This document shows positions 40,385 to 51,970 of a DNA stretch of 64,000 nucleotides, piece by piece. This stretch comes from Acanthosoma haemorrhoidale (taxonomy: Eukaryota; Arthropoda; Insecta; Hemiptera; Acanthosomatidae). The notes below the pieces were generated by a model. It saw only the letters and a program-made list of their open reading frames with translations, searched no databases and had not been told where the DNA came from. Position 1 is the stretch's first letter; every line of letters begins with the position of its first letter. The stretch lies in assembly GCA_930367205.1 (NCBI GenBank), contig OV884012.1, positions 31,344,796-31,408,795 on the forward strand, given 5' to 3'. A program made the position numbers and the translations under genes.

Positions 40385-43300
40385 GTAAAGAAGTAACAAA
40401 GACAGGTGTTTATTTTAAAGTAAACAATAGTTTAAAAAAAAAGGTACCAGATTAGAAGAGTTTGGATAACAATAGCAAAAGAACTCACAAAGATGAGGAT
40501 ATTAAGCTACAATTTGGTGATAAATTTCTAGAAGAATTGAATCTAGAACAAATTGCAGGTGCATATCAAAAAGAAACAAGTTCATAAGAAAAACTAGTTA
40601 AGAAATTAGTAGAAAATATACAGTAGAGCTTGAAATACATTGCAGAGAATATTGTGATTGAAAAATTTGCAAGCAAAAATTCTAATGCGAACCAGTGGAT
40701 TGATATTCTTGAAAAATAATGCATACAATTTGACGTGACTACAGATGAAAAGAAAATTGAAATAATCAGATTGTTTCTGGATAAGTATTTTGTAGATTGG
40801 TACGGCTCAATGATTATAAAACTAATATGATACTTAAAATGAACCTTGTGATCGAACTTGTGCACTATTATTTAAATAAAAAGATGGTTTATTGTTGGAT
40901 TATCTTATTAGAAAAGAAAAACTTTTATAATGATATGAGAAGATCAATTGCCATAGATACCTTGGAGGATCTTATTGCAGCTGGTTTACCAGAAATCATA
41001 CTTAACAAAATTGATAGAGAAACATTAGAAAATACAGTAGATTTGTTTAATGAAGTTAACAAGTATGAACACATGGTAAATAAAAAGTTTTTTTGGGTAA
41101 GAAAAAAATGCAAATCTAAAAACTAATGGTAAAAATGAAGATCAAAGTTCATGTAAAATTTGTGAAAAATTGAATAATGGTACTCATTATCACTATGAAG
41201 GTACGTGCTGGTTTAGAACAAAAGATATTGATAATGTAAAAAAACAATGATCAAATATGTAAACAATTCAGTGATAAAAGCTAAGTTAAATGAAACCGAT
41301 CAAAAAAAATAATAGTAACACCATCAATAATTGTCGAACTAGTATTGAATGATAAATTAGAAATATATAGAGTTTATGATTCAGGTTAAAATGCTCCTTT
41401 GATTAATTCAAAGTTAATAAAGCTAATTGGAAAAGGAAACAATTAGAATGAAGCAGATTTAGTAACGATTAATGGTGAAAAAAAACTTTAAAAATAAACA
41501 TTTTTGAATTAGAAAAAAGTGTTTATATATACATTATTGATGAAGAAATTTTTGAATATGATTTTCTCATCGGATTAGATATGATAAAAAAATTCAAACT
41601 AACCCAAAATGAAAATTTAAAAATAACGAAAATAAATAAAGAAAAGTCTGAATAGTGGAAATAAAATAAAGTAGAAGAAATTTTTATAAATAAAAAATCA
41701 AATACTGAATTAACAAGTATAGAAAATAGCAGTAATACTACGAAACAATACAAACAAAATTTTAATGAGCACGTAAAAGAGGAGGGTTTTGAAATAAAAA
41801 TAAATCCTTTAAATAATTATCAAAAATTGTTAATTGAAGACCTGACGATAAAGACAAGGAATTGCCAATTTTTTTCAACTCTGGATATAAACGGACAATT
41901 CATCTACGAATACAAATGTAGGAAAAATACAGGATTCATAGCACAGAAAGACAGTAGGGCATTTCTAATGGATCTGCCTATCGTTTGGACTAAACTCCTC
42001 ATAGGCAACTTTTCAGAGGATATTAAGTAACATATTAAGGAAGTATAAACTTACTGATTTTGCTGCTAATTATATAGATGACATTCTTATATTTTATAAA
42101 ACATTTTCCGAACACATTAATCATCTGACATGTTGCAGGAAGCAATAAAAAAATAATTATTCATTAAAATTTACAAAATGCACATTTGGATTATACTTAG
42201 TAAAACATCTGGGCCATATAATACAAAATAATTCTATTAGACGAGTAAAGGATAATCTGATTTCAATAAAGAATTTTTCTGTTCCAAAAGAACTCGGAAA
42301 ATATAAGACGATTTCTAGGAAAAAATCAATTTTTACCGTGAGTGTATACTAACGAGTGCAATAATACTTGATCCATTGCATAATTTACTCAGGAAAAATA
42401 AAAAATTTGTTTGGTCTGATGAATGACAATACATTTTAGTTACTGCTACGCTAGGTAACGAGTTCTGGAAGTTTTTGATCAAGATTTACCAATCAATATT
42501 TATACAGATTCTTCTTTGGAAGGTGTTGGAGCCATTTTGAAACAGACACAGCCTAATGAAAATTAAAAATCAGTGGCTTACTGTTTGAAAAAAATAAATG
42601 AAGCTCAGAAGAACAAAAAAAAGCAATATACTTACAATATTTAACTATCAAAGAAGCAGTGAGATACTGGCAATACTGATTGATAGGTAAATCATTATCA
42701 GTTTATTCAGACCACAAACCGCTACAAAACATGAATCAGAAATCTAGAGCTGAAATGAAGAGCTGGCCGATTTAACATATTATCTATTGGAATAAGAAAT
42801 TAAAATAAAATATGCTCCAGGAATATAAAATTTGGAAGCAGACTGTCTAAGCAGAAATCCAGTATTAGAATCGAATGAAAATACAGAGGAAAAATTAAAA
42901 GTTGTGAATTTGATTAAACTGGATGATATTCTAACAGATAAAAATAAAAATGAAGAAATACAAAAGCAAATTGATTGAAAACACAGTATATACTTTAAAA
43001 AGGTAAAAAAAAAATAAATAAAAATTTTATCAGAAGAGTTTAGCATCAAACTCTTAAAAATCATTCATAAAAACCTGTGCCGTATTGGAATTATACAAAT
43101 GCAAAAGATGATTAGCCTACTCTACACAGCGAAAAATTTGTAAAACCTGTGAAATTTGTATAAAAAATAAATCACGAGGACACGACAAATTTGGCTTGAT
43201 GTCTCATCTAGGCCCAGCTACAAAGCCTTTCAAAATAATCTCAATAGACAAAATTTGAGGTTTAGTAGTTCAAGATCGACAAAAAAAGATCGATAAAAAA

Positions 43301-43885
43301 ATATCTACATTGAGTGCAAATGCTTTTGTAAAACTAGTCACAAACATATCTGAAACGGAGGACATTCGTATGCTTCTGATACCCTGGAATCAATTCAAAA
43401 GAATTCAAGAAAATCTTAAAAGACAAACGGATACCTATGATCTTCACAGCAGTAAATTCACAATTCTCAAATGGCCTAAATGAATCTAACATCAGTGAAC
43501 AAAATCAGATTTAAAATAAATGAAAAAGAGAAAAAAAGAGGCCCTGGGCAATAACAGCTCAAGTGTGAATAAATATAATGATACTAATTGCTCGGTCACT
43601 GGCTTTGCACCAAGATTTTATATGCTACAAATGTTACGATTTCAGCAAATGAATTAAAACAAGAAACTCAATGGTGACTGGAATTAATAGATGTAGTGAA
43701 TGGAATGGAATTTATTCAATAGTGACTGGATTGGAGACAGAAAAATAGCTCTTACACATGAAATAAACTCACGTAACAATAAAAAAACACTATTCGACAA
43801 AAATTGCAAACTGTACAAGAAGAAATTAGATGAATTGAAGATTGTACCATATGTATATAAATTGTTAAACAAATTTCAAACTTAA
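40385..43885 (+). pseudogene. Gypsy-type (Metaviridae-like) gag-pol pseudogene
   Basis: This is a very AT-rich, heavily mutated gag-pol gene of an LTR retrotransposon, read by frame changes on the + strand. In order there is a gag region (ANQWIDI at about 40690, open frame 40797-41126) and a zinc knuckle SCKIC...THYHYEGTCW (about 41150). A protease RVYDSG followed by FLIGLDMIKKF comes next (41370-41590). The reverse transcriptase has FFSTLDINGQF and YIDDILIFYKTFSEHINHL (41870-42130), and RNase H has IYTDSSLEGVGAILKQTQP (about 42500) and VYSDHKPLQNMN. The integrase follows with HKNLCRIGI, CKTCEIC.KNKSRGHDKFG and a GFAPRFYMLQ stretch (43060-43640). The catalytic YIDD and YTDSS are still visible, but stops are dense. 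A purine tract at about 44050-44070 may mark the 3' end. LTRs were not identified. Confidence 0.82.
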
Positions 43886-44312
43886 TATACAGAATAGATA
43901 CAGGCCACAAAAAAACAAAACAGAATCAAACCTTTCACATATCACAACACTTATTCCAGTCATTACATTAGAAGAAGAAAAAATAAAAGAAGGTACAGGA
44001 GAACAAAATGAATAGATTTAGCAAAAATTTTGTTATGAATTTTTTCCCCAAGGGGGGAGAGGCAAAGAGGATTTATTTCTTTAATTTTGAATTTTGCCAT
44101 GGAGAAGCATTAGTCGCTTTACATGGCAGGACAAAACTAAAGTTAAGAAAAAAATGTGTATTGTATTGATGTAATCATGTGCGATATGCAAGTTTTTAAA
44201 GGTTAAATAATAAAAATTGATAAAAGGAATTGGCATATTAAAGAATAAACTTTAAATTTTGTCACTTGGTTTACAGGTAGGTTTTGGGTAAATAGTGTGA
44301 ATTAGTGTAAAT

Positions 44313-44365
44313 AGAACTTATAACTAATGAAATAAAATCTTTGTTTCCAGAGCAATGCAACATAG
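44313..44365. repeat. 53-bp direct repeat, right copy
   Basis: This is the right partner of the repeat at 40126-40179. In the left copy the reverse strand encodes the start of the Copia fragment (MLCCSENKDFISLVISS); here it reads MLHCSGNKDFISLVISS and then the similarity ends. Confidence 0.8.
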
Positions 44366-44598
44366 AATAGGAAGATATTTTTTCCCTGGGAACCAAACGT
44401 TGCAATGTCTCTATGCAATTACCTCTATATTTTCTTACCTGCTAGATCTCTGTATACTGCCCATTAGACTAGGAAACTCCTTGGAAAGGACCCCTTCCGA
44501 TCGCTTTTAGGCCATCACACGTAACGGAACTCCCTCTACAGTCCAGTCTGTCTCTTCCCTTGAAATCGCCTGCATTATGCACGCTCTGTCAACATAGC

Positions 44599-45866
44599 CA
44601 TCCGGCCAACTATGAGGGCTGCGAAGCTTATACCGTACTAAAGTTTAGGAACGAACAAGTCGTCGGCCAGAAGAAGTGAAGCAAGTCACAGGCAGCTCAA
44701 GACGCGGTCCAGCCAGAAATTTGAGGCCTTTTGCCTTTTCTGCCGATACAGTTCGGAACAGAGAGAAGTCACAGGCACTGCCCACTCCTCGTCCGCAATT
44801 TCCTCTTCCCCAGCATTCCATTCATCCCGCTAAACAGGAAACCCAATTCCATCCTCAACCCCAAATTTCGCATATTCCTTCACCTTCAAGCTCATAAGAT
44901 TTCACTAGCCTATTAACTTCATTCCTTACAGAGTTCAGAACCCTAATTACTCCTCTCATAACAAAACTCAAGATCAAGAGATCGGCTTGGAAGGCATCAG
45001 CACCCCAGCTTCATCCGGAAATTCACCACGAAAATCCTTAACCTCAGCATCTCAAAGGCTAATCCAAATGCTATTCGAGAACAGTGTCTCAAAGATCCCG
45101 ACATCCTGCTGATCGTCACTCGTACAATCATTACTGCAGATTGGTAAAGCGGCCTTTAGAGTCTTTCCGATCCGATTCATTTTATTTCCACCCACCCTTT
45201 TGTCTAGAGGGGATGATTCCCTGTGGAATGTAGCTAAAAAAATCCTAAAATATCATTGTGTTTCACACCCACTTCGTCGTTATGATGAGTCCTGGGCGGT
45301 TTCGGATGGGGAAAGGTAAGAAGAATTTGCCCTGCATCTTTCCCTTACTTTCACACCTCACCTGAGTCATAAAAATCATGGTACAACTGTTGAATATTTA
45401 CTCTTTGCACCTATTCCTCTTTCACTTCCACCAAAAGCCGGTAACTCCTTGACGTCAAACACATCCTGAAGAACTTACCTTACCGAAAATCTCCTGGATA
45501 TCTCCTCACTCTTCAAATTCTGCAACAACTTCCTAATATTCCTAACCTATATTTTCAATTGCATTATCCGAACGACTCACTTTCCTCTGCTGTGGAAACA
45601 TTCTATTATTGTCCTATTCACTACACCCGGTAAACCACCCAATGAATTCTCTTCTTACCATCCACTTAGCCTATTCCCTTAACTCTAAAAAAACTATTAA
45701 AACGTTTACTTCCAATCCTTGAATCCAAAAACCTTTTTTCCTACTAACCAGTTTGGTTTCCGTCTACGACATTCCACTGATCAGCAAGGCATTCGCGTTG
45801 TGGACACATATCCTCGAAACCAAACAGTATTGCACTGGTGCCTTTCTGGACATAGTTCAAGATTTG
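44599..45866 (+). mobile_element. Jockey-like element copy D1, internally deleted
   Basis: The 5' terminus is at CATCCGGCCAACTATGAGGG, shared with copy D2 at 63666. About 350 bp of ORF1 region follow and match D2 closely (ACGCGGTCCAGCCAGAAATT, GAGAGAAGTCACAGGCACTG). The ORF1 start codon is lost (AAG for ATG). Then, after a deletion of the endonuclease, the RT linker appears (LRRYDESWAVSDGE at about 45278), with an SPGY block, TTHFPLLWKHSIIVLFTTPG then KPP, NQFGFRLRHSTDQQ and a motif A remnant near 45850. The frame is broken repeatedly. The copy ends at about 45866 where the tandem array begins. Confidence 0.82.
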
Positions 45867-45893
45867 AAGAAAAAAACTTTAATTGCTCATAAC

Positions 45894-46079
45894 TATTAGA
45901 AATATAAGAATTCCATGATCATGAGAGGGATATTCTCATATTATCAAGGCAACATTGTTAACATGTCAACATTGCTTTTTGTATGTCTGAAAATAAACAG
46001 TTTTGTAACCTTCTGTCGTTCCTTGAAATGAGTGTGTTCTTTCTCTCCCTTTTTATATAAATACCCTAAAATATCAATA
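45894..46079 (+). repeat. Copia 5' LTR (186 bp)
   Basis: It starts TATTAGAAATATAAG and ends ATATCAATA, with short inverted ends TATT/AATA in place of the usual TG/CA. It is about 96 percent identical to the 3' LTR. It contains GAAAATAAACAG (possible polyadenylation signal) and TATATAAATACCC near the right end. Confidence 0.96.
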
Positions 46080-46093
46080 GGTTATGGGCCCAG
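46080..46093 (+). promoter_or_regulatory. Copia primer-binding site
   Basis: GGTTATGGGCCCAG follows the 5' LTR without a gap. It is complementary to the anticodon-stem region of initiator tRNA-Met, the internal (half-tRNA) primer known for Drosophila copia-like elements. Confidence 0.85.
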
Positions 46094-46223
46094 GGAACGT
46101 TTAAAGTTTCTTTCTAATAATTATTAAACGTGTATGTGTTCCTGAGTCAAGTGTTAAAGTTACGTAGTAAATTAGTTTGCTTTTTTTATTGTGTCGATTG
46201 TTTTTGTTTATGCAATTGTTGCA

Positions 46224-47165
46224 ATGGCCGAATAAGACAATTTTAATGTTTCAATAAGTAAGTTTTCTGGAAACAATTATCCACAATGGAAATTTCAAAT
46301 AAGTTGTGCTTTAAAGGCAAGAGGATTATGGAAAATGGCAGCAGGTGAAGAAATCAAGCCAGAATCCACAGCTACAAATTCAGGTGAAATTGAAAAATGG
46401 AACCAAAAGGATGCTAAAGCCATGTTTGTCATAACAAGTGCTATGGATTTAAATCAGATATCACTAATCGAAAATTGTAAATGTTCAAAAGACATTTTTA
46501 CAAAACTGGATTCAATTTTTCAACAAAAGTCCGATTTCACAAAAATGATGCTCCTTGACCAATTCCATCAAATCAGGATGGATCCAACGGACACAGTGGT
46601 GCAACACATTTCAAAAATTGAAAAGTTGGCCGAACAAATAAAAAATACCGGTGAAGCTTTGACTGATGCTACGATAATAAGCAAAATAATTGGGACTCTA
46701 CCAATTAAGTACAAAACCTTTAGGCAAGCGTGGTTATCTTTAGAAGAAAGCAAACTAACTATTACAAATCTAACGGCAAGGCTTCTAGATGAAGAAGCGT
46801 CATTGACAAATACTAAATCAAATGAAAAGGCATTTATTGTTAGAAGGAATAACAATCGTGAGACTAATTATCTCGGTCACGATCAAAGACGTTTTCAACA
46901 GAGTTATCGCAACCCAGGTAACGTGCGTAATAATAATAACTTTCGACAAAATCATAATAATTATAACAATAATATTCCACAAAATCATAATAATTTTCGA
47001 GAAAGTCAAAATAACCAACAATTTAAACGTAATCAAACCTATCCGCCCTTTTCTTCAAATAATGGTCGGAATTTTCACCATAATGGACAACAATAAAATT
47101 ATTCTAAGAGATAATGCGGATCTAGAGATGGCCATTTAGCTAAATACTGTCCCCAGAACGCCCAC
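46224..47165 (+). pseudogene. Copia gag region
   Basis: This would encode the capsid-nucleocapsid protein that packages element RNA. The likely start is ATG 46224 (MAE), but codon 4 is TAA (46233-46235). After it the frame continues DNFNVSISKFSGNNYPQWKF, the conserved F.G.NY..W opening of Copia gag, and stays open from there to 47094 (253 codons from an internal ATG at 46335). The capsid part includes FTKLDSIFQQKSDFTKMMLL and a long Asn-rich stretch near the end. Two stops follow before a degenerate zinc knuckle (GHLAKYC, about 47133). Restoring neither stop is attempted; the region is inactive as it stands. Confidence 0.9.
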
Positions 47166-47204
47166 AAGAATAAAAACGACGACCACACTAAACCAACTTC
47201 TTTT

Positions 47205-47564
47205 TCAGTTCATGATGGACATGAAAATAATAACACAATAATGGAAAGCGGGGCTTCCACCCATATGACATATGTAAGATATATTCTTACTACCTATTGT
47301 GAATCCCAAACTTCAGAAGAATTTGTACAACTTGGTGATAATTCAACCCTTCAAGTGAAAGGTAAGGGCCCAGTTCATATTAAAGCTTTTGCTAATAACA
47401 ATTGGGAGAAATGTACTATAGAAAATGTTTTTTACGTACCTGAGCTAAAGAAAAATTTATTTTCTGAAAGTGTCATCACTAAGAAAGGTTTTAAAATTGT
47501 CAAAGAAAATAAAACTGCTGAAATATTCGATGAAAATATTATCTTGTGGCCCTTGCTATATTAA
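47205..47564 (+). pseudogene. Copia aspartic protease region
   Basis: This would be the protease that cuts the element polyprotein. The active-site motif reads MESGASTHM where the family has DSGAS.HM, so the catalytic Asp is replaced by Glu. Downstream features are normal: VQLGDNSTLQVKGKG and VFYVPELKKNLFSES (the YVP.L..NL.S box). The frame stays open for 107 codons to a stop at 47562. Confidence 0.88.
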
Positions 47565-47640
47565 AATCTAATAATCTATATGAAATGAAGATGACAATAG
47601 TTATCCACCATAATGCAAATCAAGCAAACAATTCTAAAAA

Positions 47641-48610
47641 TATTCTTAAACTGTGGCATGAAAGGCTAGGCCACATAAATCTCAATTCGATGAAAGAGCT
47701 AAATAAAAAAAATTGAATTCCTGATTGGAGCAAAGAAAGCGAAGACAATTTCTTTTGTGAAGGATGCCAATATGGTAAAAAACATAAATTCTCATTTAAT
47801 GAGAGAAAAAAATAAAGAAGCCTTACCTGGTACGGTGATATACATTGACATTTGTGGTCCTTTTTCTCAACCTTCAATAGGAGGCGCAAGATACTTTATT
47901 TTATTTAAAGACAGTTACACCGGTTACATACAAGTCAAGTTTTTAACACATAAAAGTGACGCTTTACATTTTTTTAAGGATTATGTAAACAAAAGTTTGG
48001 CCACACAGTAAAAACTTTACACGTGGACAATGGAAGTGAATACTCCAACAACGACTTTAAAAACTACTTATCTGAAAATGGTATTATAATGGAAACTACT
48101 GCTCCGTATACTCCAGGACAAAACTCTCGAGCAGAAAGAGACATGTGAACTATTGTAGAATGTGCACGCACAATGAAATATTCAAAAAATCTACCTTTAC
48201 AACTGTGGGCTGAGGCTGTAAACACAGCCAGATATATTTTAAATAGGACTCCCACTACACAAACACCTGGTTCCTCTCCCTATGAGCTATGGACGAATAA
48301 ACAGCCTACTCTACAACATTTAAAAGTTTTTGGTTCTGAAGCCTACATGTAAATTCCTGATCAATTACGTAAAAAGCTCGATCCTAAAAGCAAAAAGATG
48401 ATTTTCGTAGGTTATGATTTAGATTAAACCAACTATAGACTATTTAATCCAATCACTAACAAAATTCAAGTATCTAGAAATGTCGTTTTCAACGAAAATC
48501 AAAATTTTATTACCAATAGTGAGGAATCAGAAATTAAAATTCCTTTGGAACAAGAAAATGATGATTTTGAGCTTGATCCGGTTCAAGATATAAATCACTA
48601 GCGTAATCTA
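47641..48610 (+). pseudogene. Copia integrase region
   Basis: This would insert element cDNA into chromosomes. It has the GAG-pre-integrase zinc motif (LWHERLGHINL ... FCEGCQYGKKH), then the catalytic core: YIDICGPF (first Asp), HVDNGSEY (second Asp) and PGQNSRAERDM (Glu). The C-terminal part shows SPYELW, LKVFGSEAYM, IFVGYDLD and VSRNVVFNE. All three catalytic acids are present, but stops at about 47716, 48009, 48146, 48350 and 48426 and one frameshift break it. Confidence 0.92.
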
Positions 48611-49650
48611 CGTCCTAGTTCCGAGATAAAAGCACCTGTACGTTATAGAGTTAACTTAGCACAATTAGTAGTTCCAGAAACCTATAATGAAGCTTTAAAT
48701 AGCCCACAAGCTGCAGAATGGAACGAGGCCATTCAAGAAGAGTTGGACGCGCTTCACAAAAACAACACCTGGAAGTTATGTGACTTACCTCAAGATAAAT
48801 CCTGTGTGGGTTCCAAATGGGTTTTCAAGATTAAATACTTACCAAATGGTGACATTGTACGTTTCAAAGCAAGGCTATGCGCTAAAGGATACTCACAAAC
48901 AGAAGGAATCGACTTCTATGAAACCTTTGCACCAACCGCACGATATGATACTTTAAGAATTTTGTTTTCAATTGCAGCCCAAAAAAATCTTAAAATAAAA
49001 CAATTTGATATAAAAACAGCCTTTCTTTATGGAACATTAGAAGAAGAAGTTTATATGGAAGCTCCAGAGGGACTAGAAAATCCAGATAACAAAGTATGTA
49101 GACTGCATAAATCACTTTACGGACTTAAACAAAGTTCACGTTGTTGGAATCGTCATTTTACTGAGGTTTTGAATTCTTTTGGCTTCAAATAAGGAGAAGC
49201 TGAAAAATGTGTTTTTCATGCAACAATTATGGGGCATCTTGTTATATTGGCTTGTTATGTGGATGATGGAATCATTATGTCTTCCAGTGAAACTGTTTTG
49301 CATGAAGTAAAATTAAAACTACACTTTGAGGTGACTATTGGTGATGTTCATCAATTTATTAGAATGGAAATAAAACTAAAACAGGATGGCTCACTCAACC
49401 TCCATTCATATGGCTGTATACAGCGACTGTTGAGGCGTTTTAATTTTGAAGACTTCAAATCTAGCTCTGTTCCAGCTGACCCCAGTACAGTTTTAAGTAA
49501 ACAATCTATACCATTAAATGAGAAAGTACCTTATCGTGAGGCTATTGGTTCTCTTATATTTTTGGCCATCACTACTCGCCCTGATATCATGTTTGCAGTC
49601 AGCCTAGTGAGTAGATTTCAAGAGAATCCCGGTCTGCAGTGAAAAGAATT
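48611..49650 (+). pseudogene. Copia reverse transcriptase region
   Basis: This would copy element RNA to DNA. Motifs in order: WNEAIQEELDALHKNNTW, GSKWVFKIKYLPNGDIVRFK then ARLCAKGYSQ, QFDIKTAFLYG (motif A Asp), LYGLKQSSRCWN and CYVDDGIIM (motif C, YVDD). It is open from 48743 to a stop at 49190, then again from 49229 to 49642. The catalytic aspartates are intact. Confidence 0.94.
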
Positions 49651-50163
49651 TTTAAATACTTGAAGCAAACACAAGACCTAGGCAGCACGAACTCATCTGA
49701 CCCGAACGATTTTAAACTTATAGGATTTTCTGATTCTGACTACGCTGGAGATGTCGACTGCCGAACGGCTGGTGGTGCAGTCTCATGGGCCAGAAGACTG
49801 CAGTCAACAGTTTCAACATCTACTACTGAAGCAGAATATGTGGCAGCTTCCGCAGCTGTCAAAGAAGCCATATGGCTCAAGCAACTTCTGTGTGATATTA
49901 ATATGTTTCAAAGTGTGTGTGAAAGTGAAAGTGTTCCCTTGTTGATTGATAATCAAAGCGCTATTAAATTAATTAAAAACCCTGTACTACACAAGCGCAC
50001 AAAGCATATTGATATTTGTTTTCATTTTGTTAGGGAAAAATACGAAAGTAAAGAAATAAATATCTCATATGTTGCCAATGAAAATCAGTTGGCTGATATA
50101 TTTACTAAACCTCTACCCAAACAAAAGTTTGAAAAGTGTCGTTCTTTGATTTTGAATGAATAA
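49639..50163 (+). pseudogene. Copia RNase H domain and C-terminus
   Basis: This would degrade the RNA strand of the RNA-DNA hybrid. It reads IGFSDSDYAGD, AVSWARRLQSTVSTSTTEAE then YVA, LIDNQSAIKLI, KRTKHIDICFHFVREK and QLADIFTKPL, the standard Copia RNase H sequence with its acidic residues. The 174-codon frame is open and overlaps the end of the RT frame by 4 bases through a frameshift. It ends at TAA 50161-50163. Confidence 0.94.
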
Positions 50164-50345
50164 TATATGTATATATTTTTTTAAATTGAAATAATTTTGT
50201 AATGGATACATTTTTTTGTATTATGTATTATATTCATTTCAAGTGTAATTTTTGTTTTTCTTATGTTGCCATTATTAACAACTTGTGTAATGTATTATTG
50301 ATTCAAGATTAAGTTGATTTAAGTTTCAATAATGATTATGGAATT

Positions 50346-50353
50346 AGGGGGAG
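50346..50353 (+). promoter_or_regulatory. Copia polypurine tract
   Basis: AGGGGGAG directly precedes the 3' LTR and is the expected primer site for plus-strand synthesis. Confidence 0.85.
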
Positions 50354-50539
50354 TATTAGAAATATAAGAATTCCATGACCATGAGAGGGATATTCTCATA
50401 TTATCAAGGCAACATTGTTAACATGTCAACACTGCTTTTTGTATGTCTGAAAATAAACAGTTTTGCAACCTTCTGTCGTTCGTTGAAATGAGTGCGTTCT
50501 TTCTCTCCCTTTTATTATAAATACCCTAAAATATCAATA
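50354..50539 (+). repeat. Copia 3' LTR (186 bp)
   Basis: It has the same length and ends as the 5' LTR. It is followed at 50540-50544 by ATAAC, the copy of the target site seen at 45889-45893. Confidence 0.96.
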
Positions 50540-50959
50540 ATAACTACTAAGCGGTTATAGATGAATGCATTTTTAATTAGTTCCTGTGATCATTGCTGCA
50601 ATTCAATTCCTGAGTAAACCCTTGAAATATGTCCTGGATCAGGCGTGAAATAAGAAGAAACATTTAAATTTTCATAACTCCTTAACGGTTATAGACAGAA
50701 CACTTCTGATCAATTACTGCGATAATTATAGTAATTCTGAGCAAACCCTTCAAATATAACCTGAGTCCGTCGTGAAATAAGAAAAAAAAACTTTAAACGT
50801 TCATAACTCATAAACGGTTATAGATAAAGAAATTCTTATCGAATCCTGTAACTACTATTTCGGTTCTGAGTAAACGATTCCCCACGAACTATTCCCATGA
50901 TCGGTGCACAACGATCATGCTTAAGAGATTCTTTATTGAAAGCTTAATTTTTCGTATCA

Positions 50960-51970
50960 ACCTGAGGTTAGGTAAACCCCGGCGTAGGATTAAGAGAATT
51001 AATCAACTGGTATGTTTTAAGAAAAATCTAGATATATTAGACAATGACTGATTGGTCAGCAAGTCGTTTCATTGGCCACTTCATGACAAGAACAATAGGA
51101 ACTATACAAAACTATGGGATGTAGTAACTGCGGAAATGATAGGCCCATTGCCATATACCACTAATAAAACGCTTTTTACTTGTATTCGTTGACACATTCA
51201 CTAAGTGGACTGAAATAATCCCATAGTGTAAGGCATTTAGACAATTTATCGTCTATCGCTATGGTCCCTCTTGAATTTTCCACACAGACAATGGAACATC
51301 TTTTATGAAAAAATTGCCAGAGGGACTCGCTATTAGTCTCGAAATTATCTTGAGCCAAACTCCACTATATAGAGCTCAAGAAAACCCAGCTGAGAGAACA
51401 AATCGAGTCATGAAGAGCATCATTACATCATATATACTGATACAAGAGTTGGGACAAGCTAAGCCTCAACATTTTCATAGCTCTACGGGATATGCCCTAT
51501 CCTACTTAAACTCGTACCTAACTCTCCCTACTCTTACTTCGCAACTCGTATTTTAGTAAAACGAATTGAAACCTTCTAATAATTGTGTTTGGTTAGATTA
51601 TTTCAATTGGTCAAAGGAGTGCCAGGAGACAGTGGAATGAAGACTTGACAGGGCTTTGGAACGTCAGTCCAACTACTACAGTCTCCAGCGGAGGGAAGTC
51701 TCCTTCAAAGCAGGAGGCCTTATTACTGTGATGTGCTCACCCTCTTTCATCGCCCCTACGAGGTTTCGCAAGAAAACTAGCTCCAAAATTTAAAGTACCA
51801 TTTTGAATTAGACAATAACCTGGAGGGAGACAATACCAGCTGGGCTTGGTCATGCAGCGCGGCTACAGGTATACTACCATCGGGACTTGCAGCGTGAGGG
51901 TTTGCACGCTATTGAAGAAGGAGAGGTTTAAACAAGGTTGGCAGCATTGCTAGAAAACATCAAACTGCTA
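50960..51970 (+). pseudogene. Gypsy-type integrase remnant, second family
   Basis: The + strand reads LWDVVTAEMIGPLPYTTNKT (about 51112), the D..GP.P block with the catalytic Asp changed to Glu. Then come HTDNGTSFM (about 51287, second Asp), AQENPAERTNRVMKSII (catalytic Glu region, about 51380) and a C-terminal RRREVSFKAG...TRGF.RKL.PKF.VPFEL block (about 51680-51830). Gypsy-type integrases have this order. Frameshifts and stops are common. GPLP and ENPAERTN separate it from the element at 40-44 kb. Confidence 0.75.

Larger units (their letters stand above)
45889..50544 (+). mobile_element. complete Copia-type LTR retrotransposon
   Basis: The element spans 45894-50539 (4646 bp). It has two 186-bp LTRs, a primer-binding site directly after the 5' LTR, gag, protease, integrase, reverse transcriptase and RNase H in Copia order, a polypurine tract, and a 5-bp target duplication ATAAC (45889-45893 and 50540-50544). 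The integrase-before-RT order defines Copia (Pseudoviridae-like). About ten stops or frameshifts interrupt the coding region, so it cannot move by itself. The LTRs differ at about 7 of 186 positions, which implies an insertion of moderate age. Confidence 0.96.
45865..50895. repeat. tandem array of about 130-bp units, split by the Copia insertion
   Basis: Unit starts are CATAACTACTAAGCGGTTAT (45888-45893 joined to 50545), CATAACTCCTTAACGGTTAT (50673) and CATAACTCATAAACGGTTAT (50802). Each is followed by ATTCTGAGTAAAC (or a variant) and GTGAAATAAGAA.AAAAA. About 2.7 units remain, plus a partial unit left of 45888 (GAAGAAAAAAACTTTAATTG). Unit lengths are about 134 and 129 bp once the Copia element is removed. 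Confidence 0.85.

Noticed and set aside
45888..50545. long direct repeat of 4.6 kb spacing as two independent satellite loci
   Set aside because: The halves join exactly at the ATAAC target duplication, so it is one array split by the Copia insertion.
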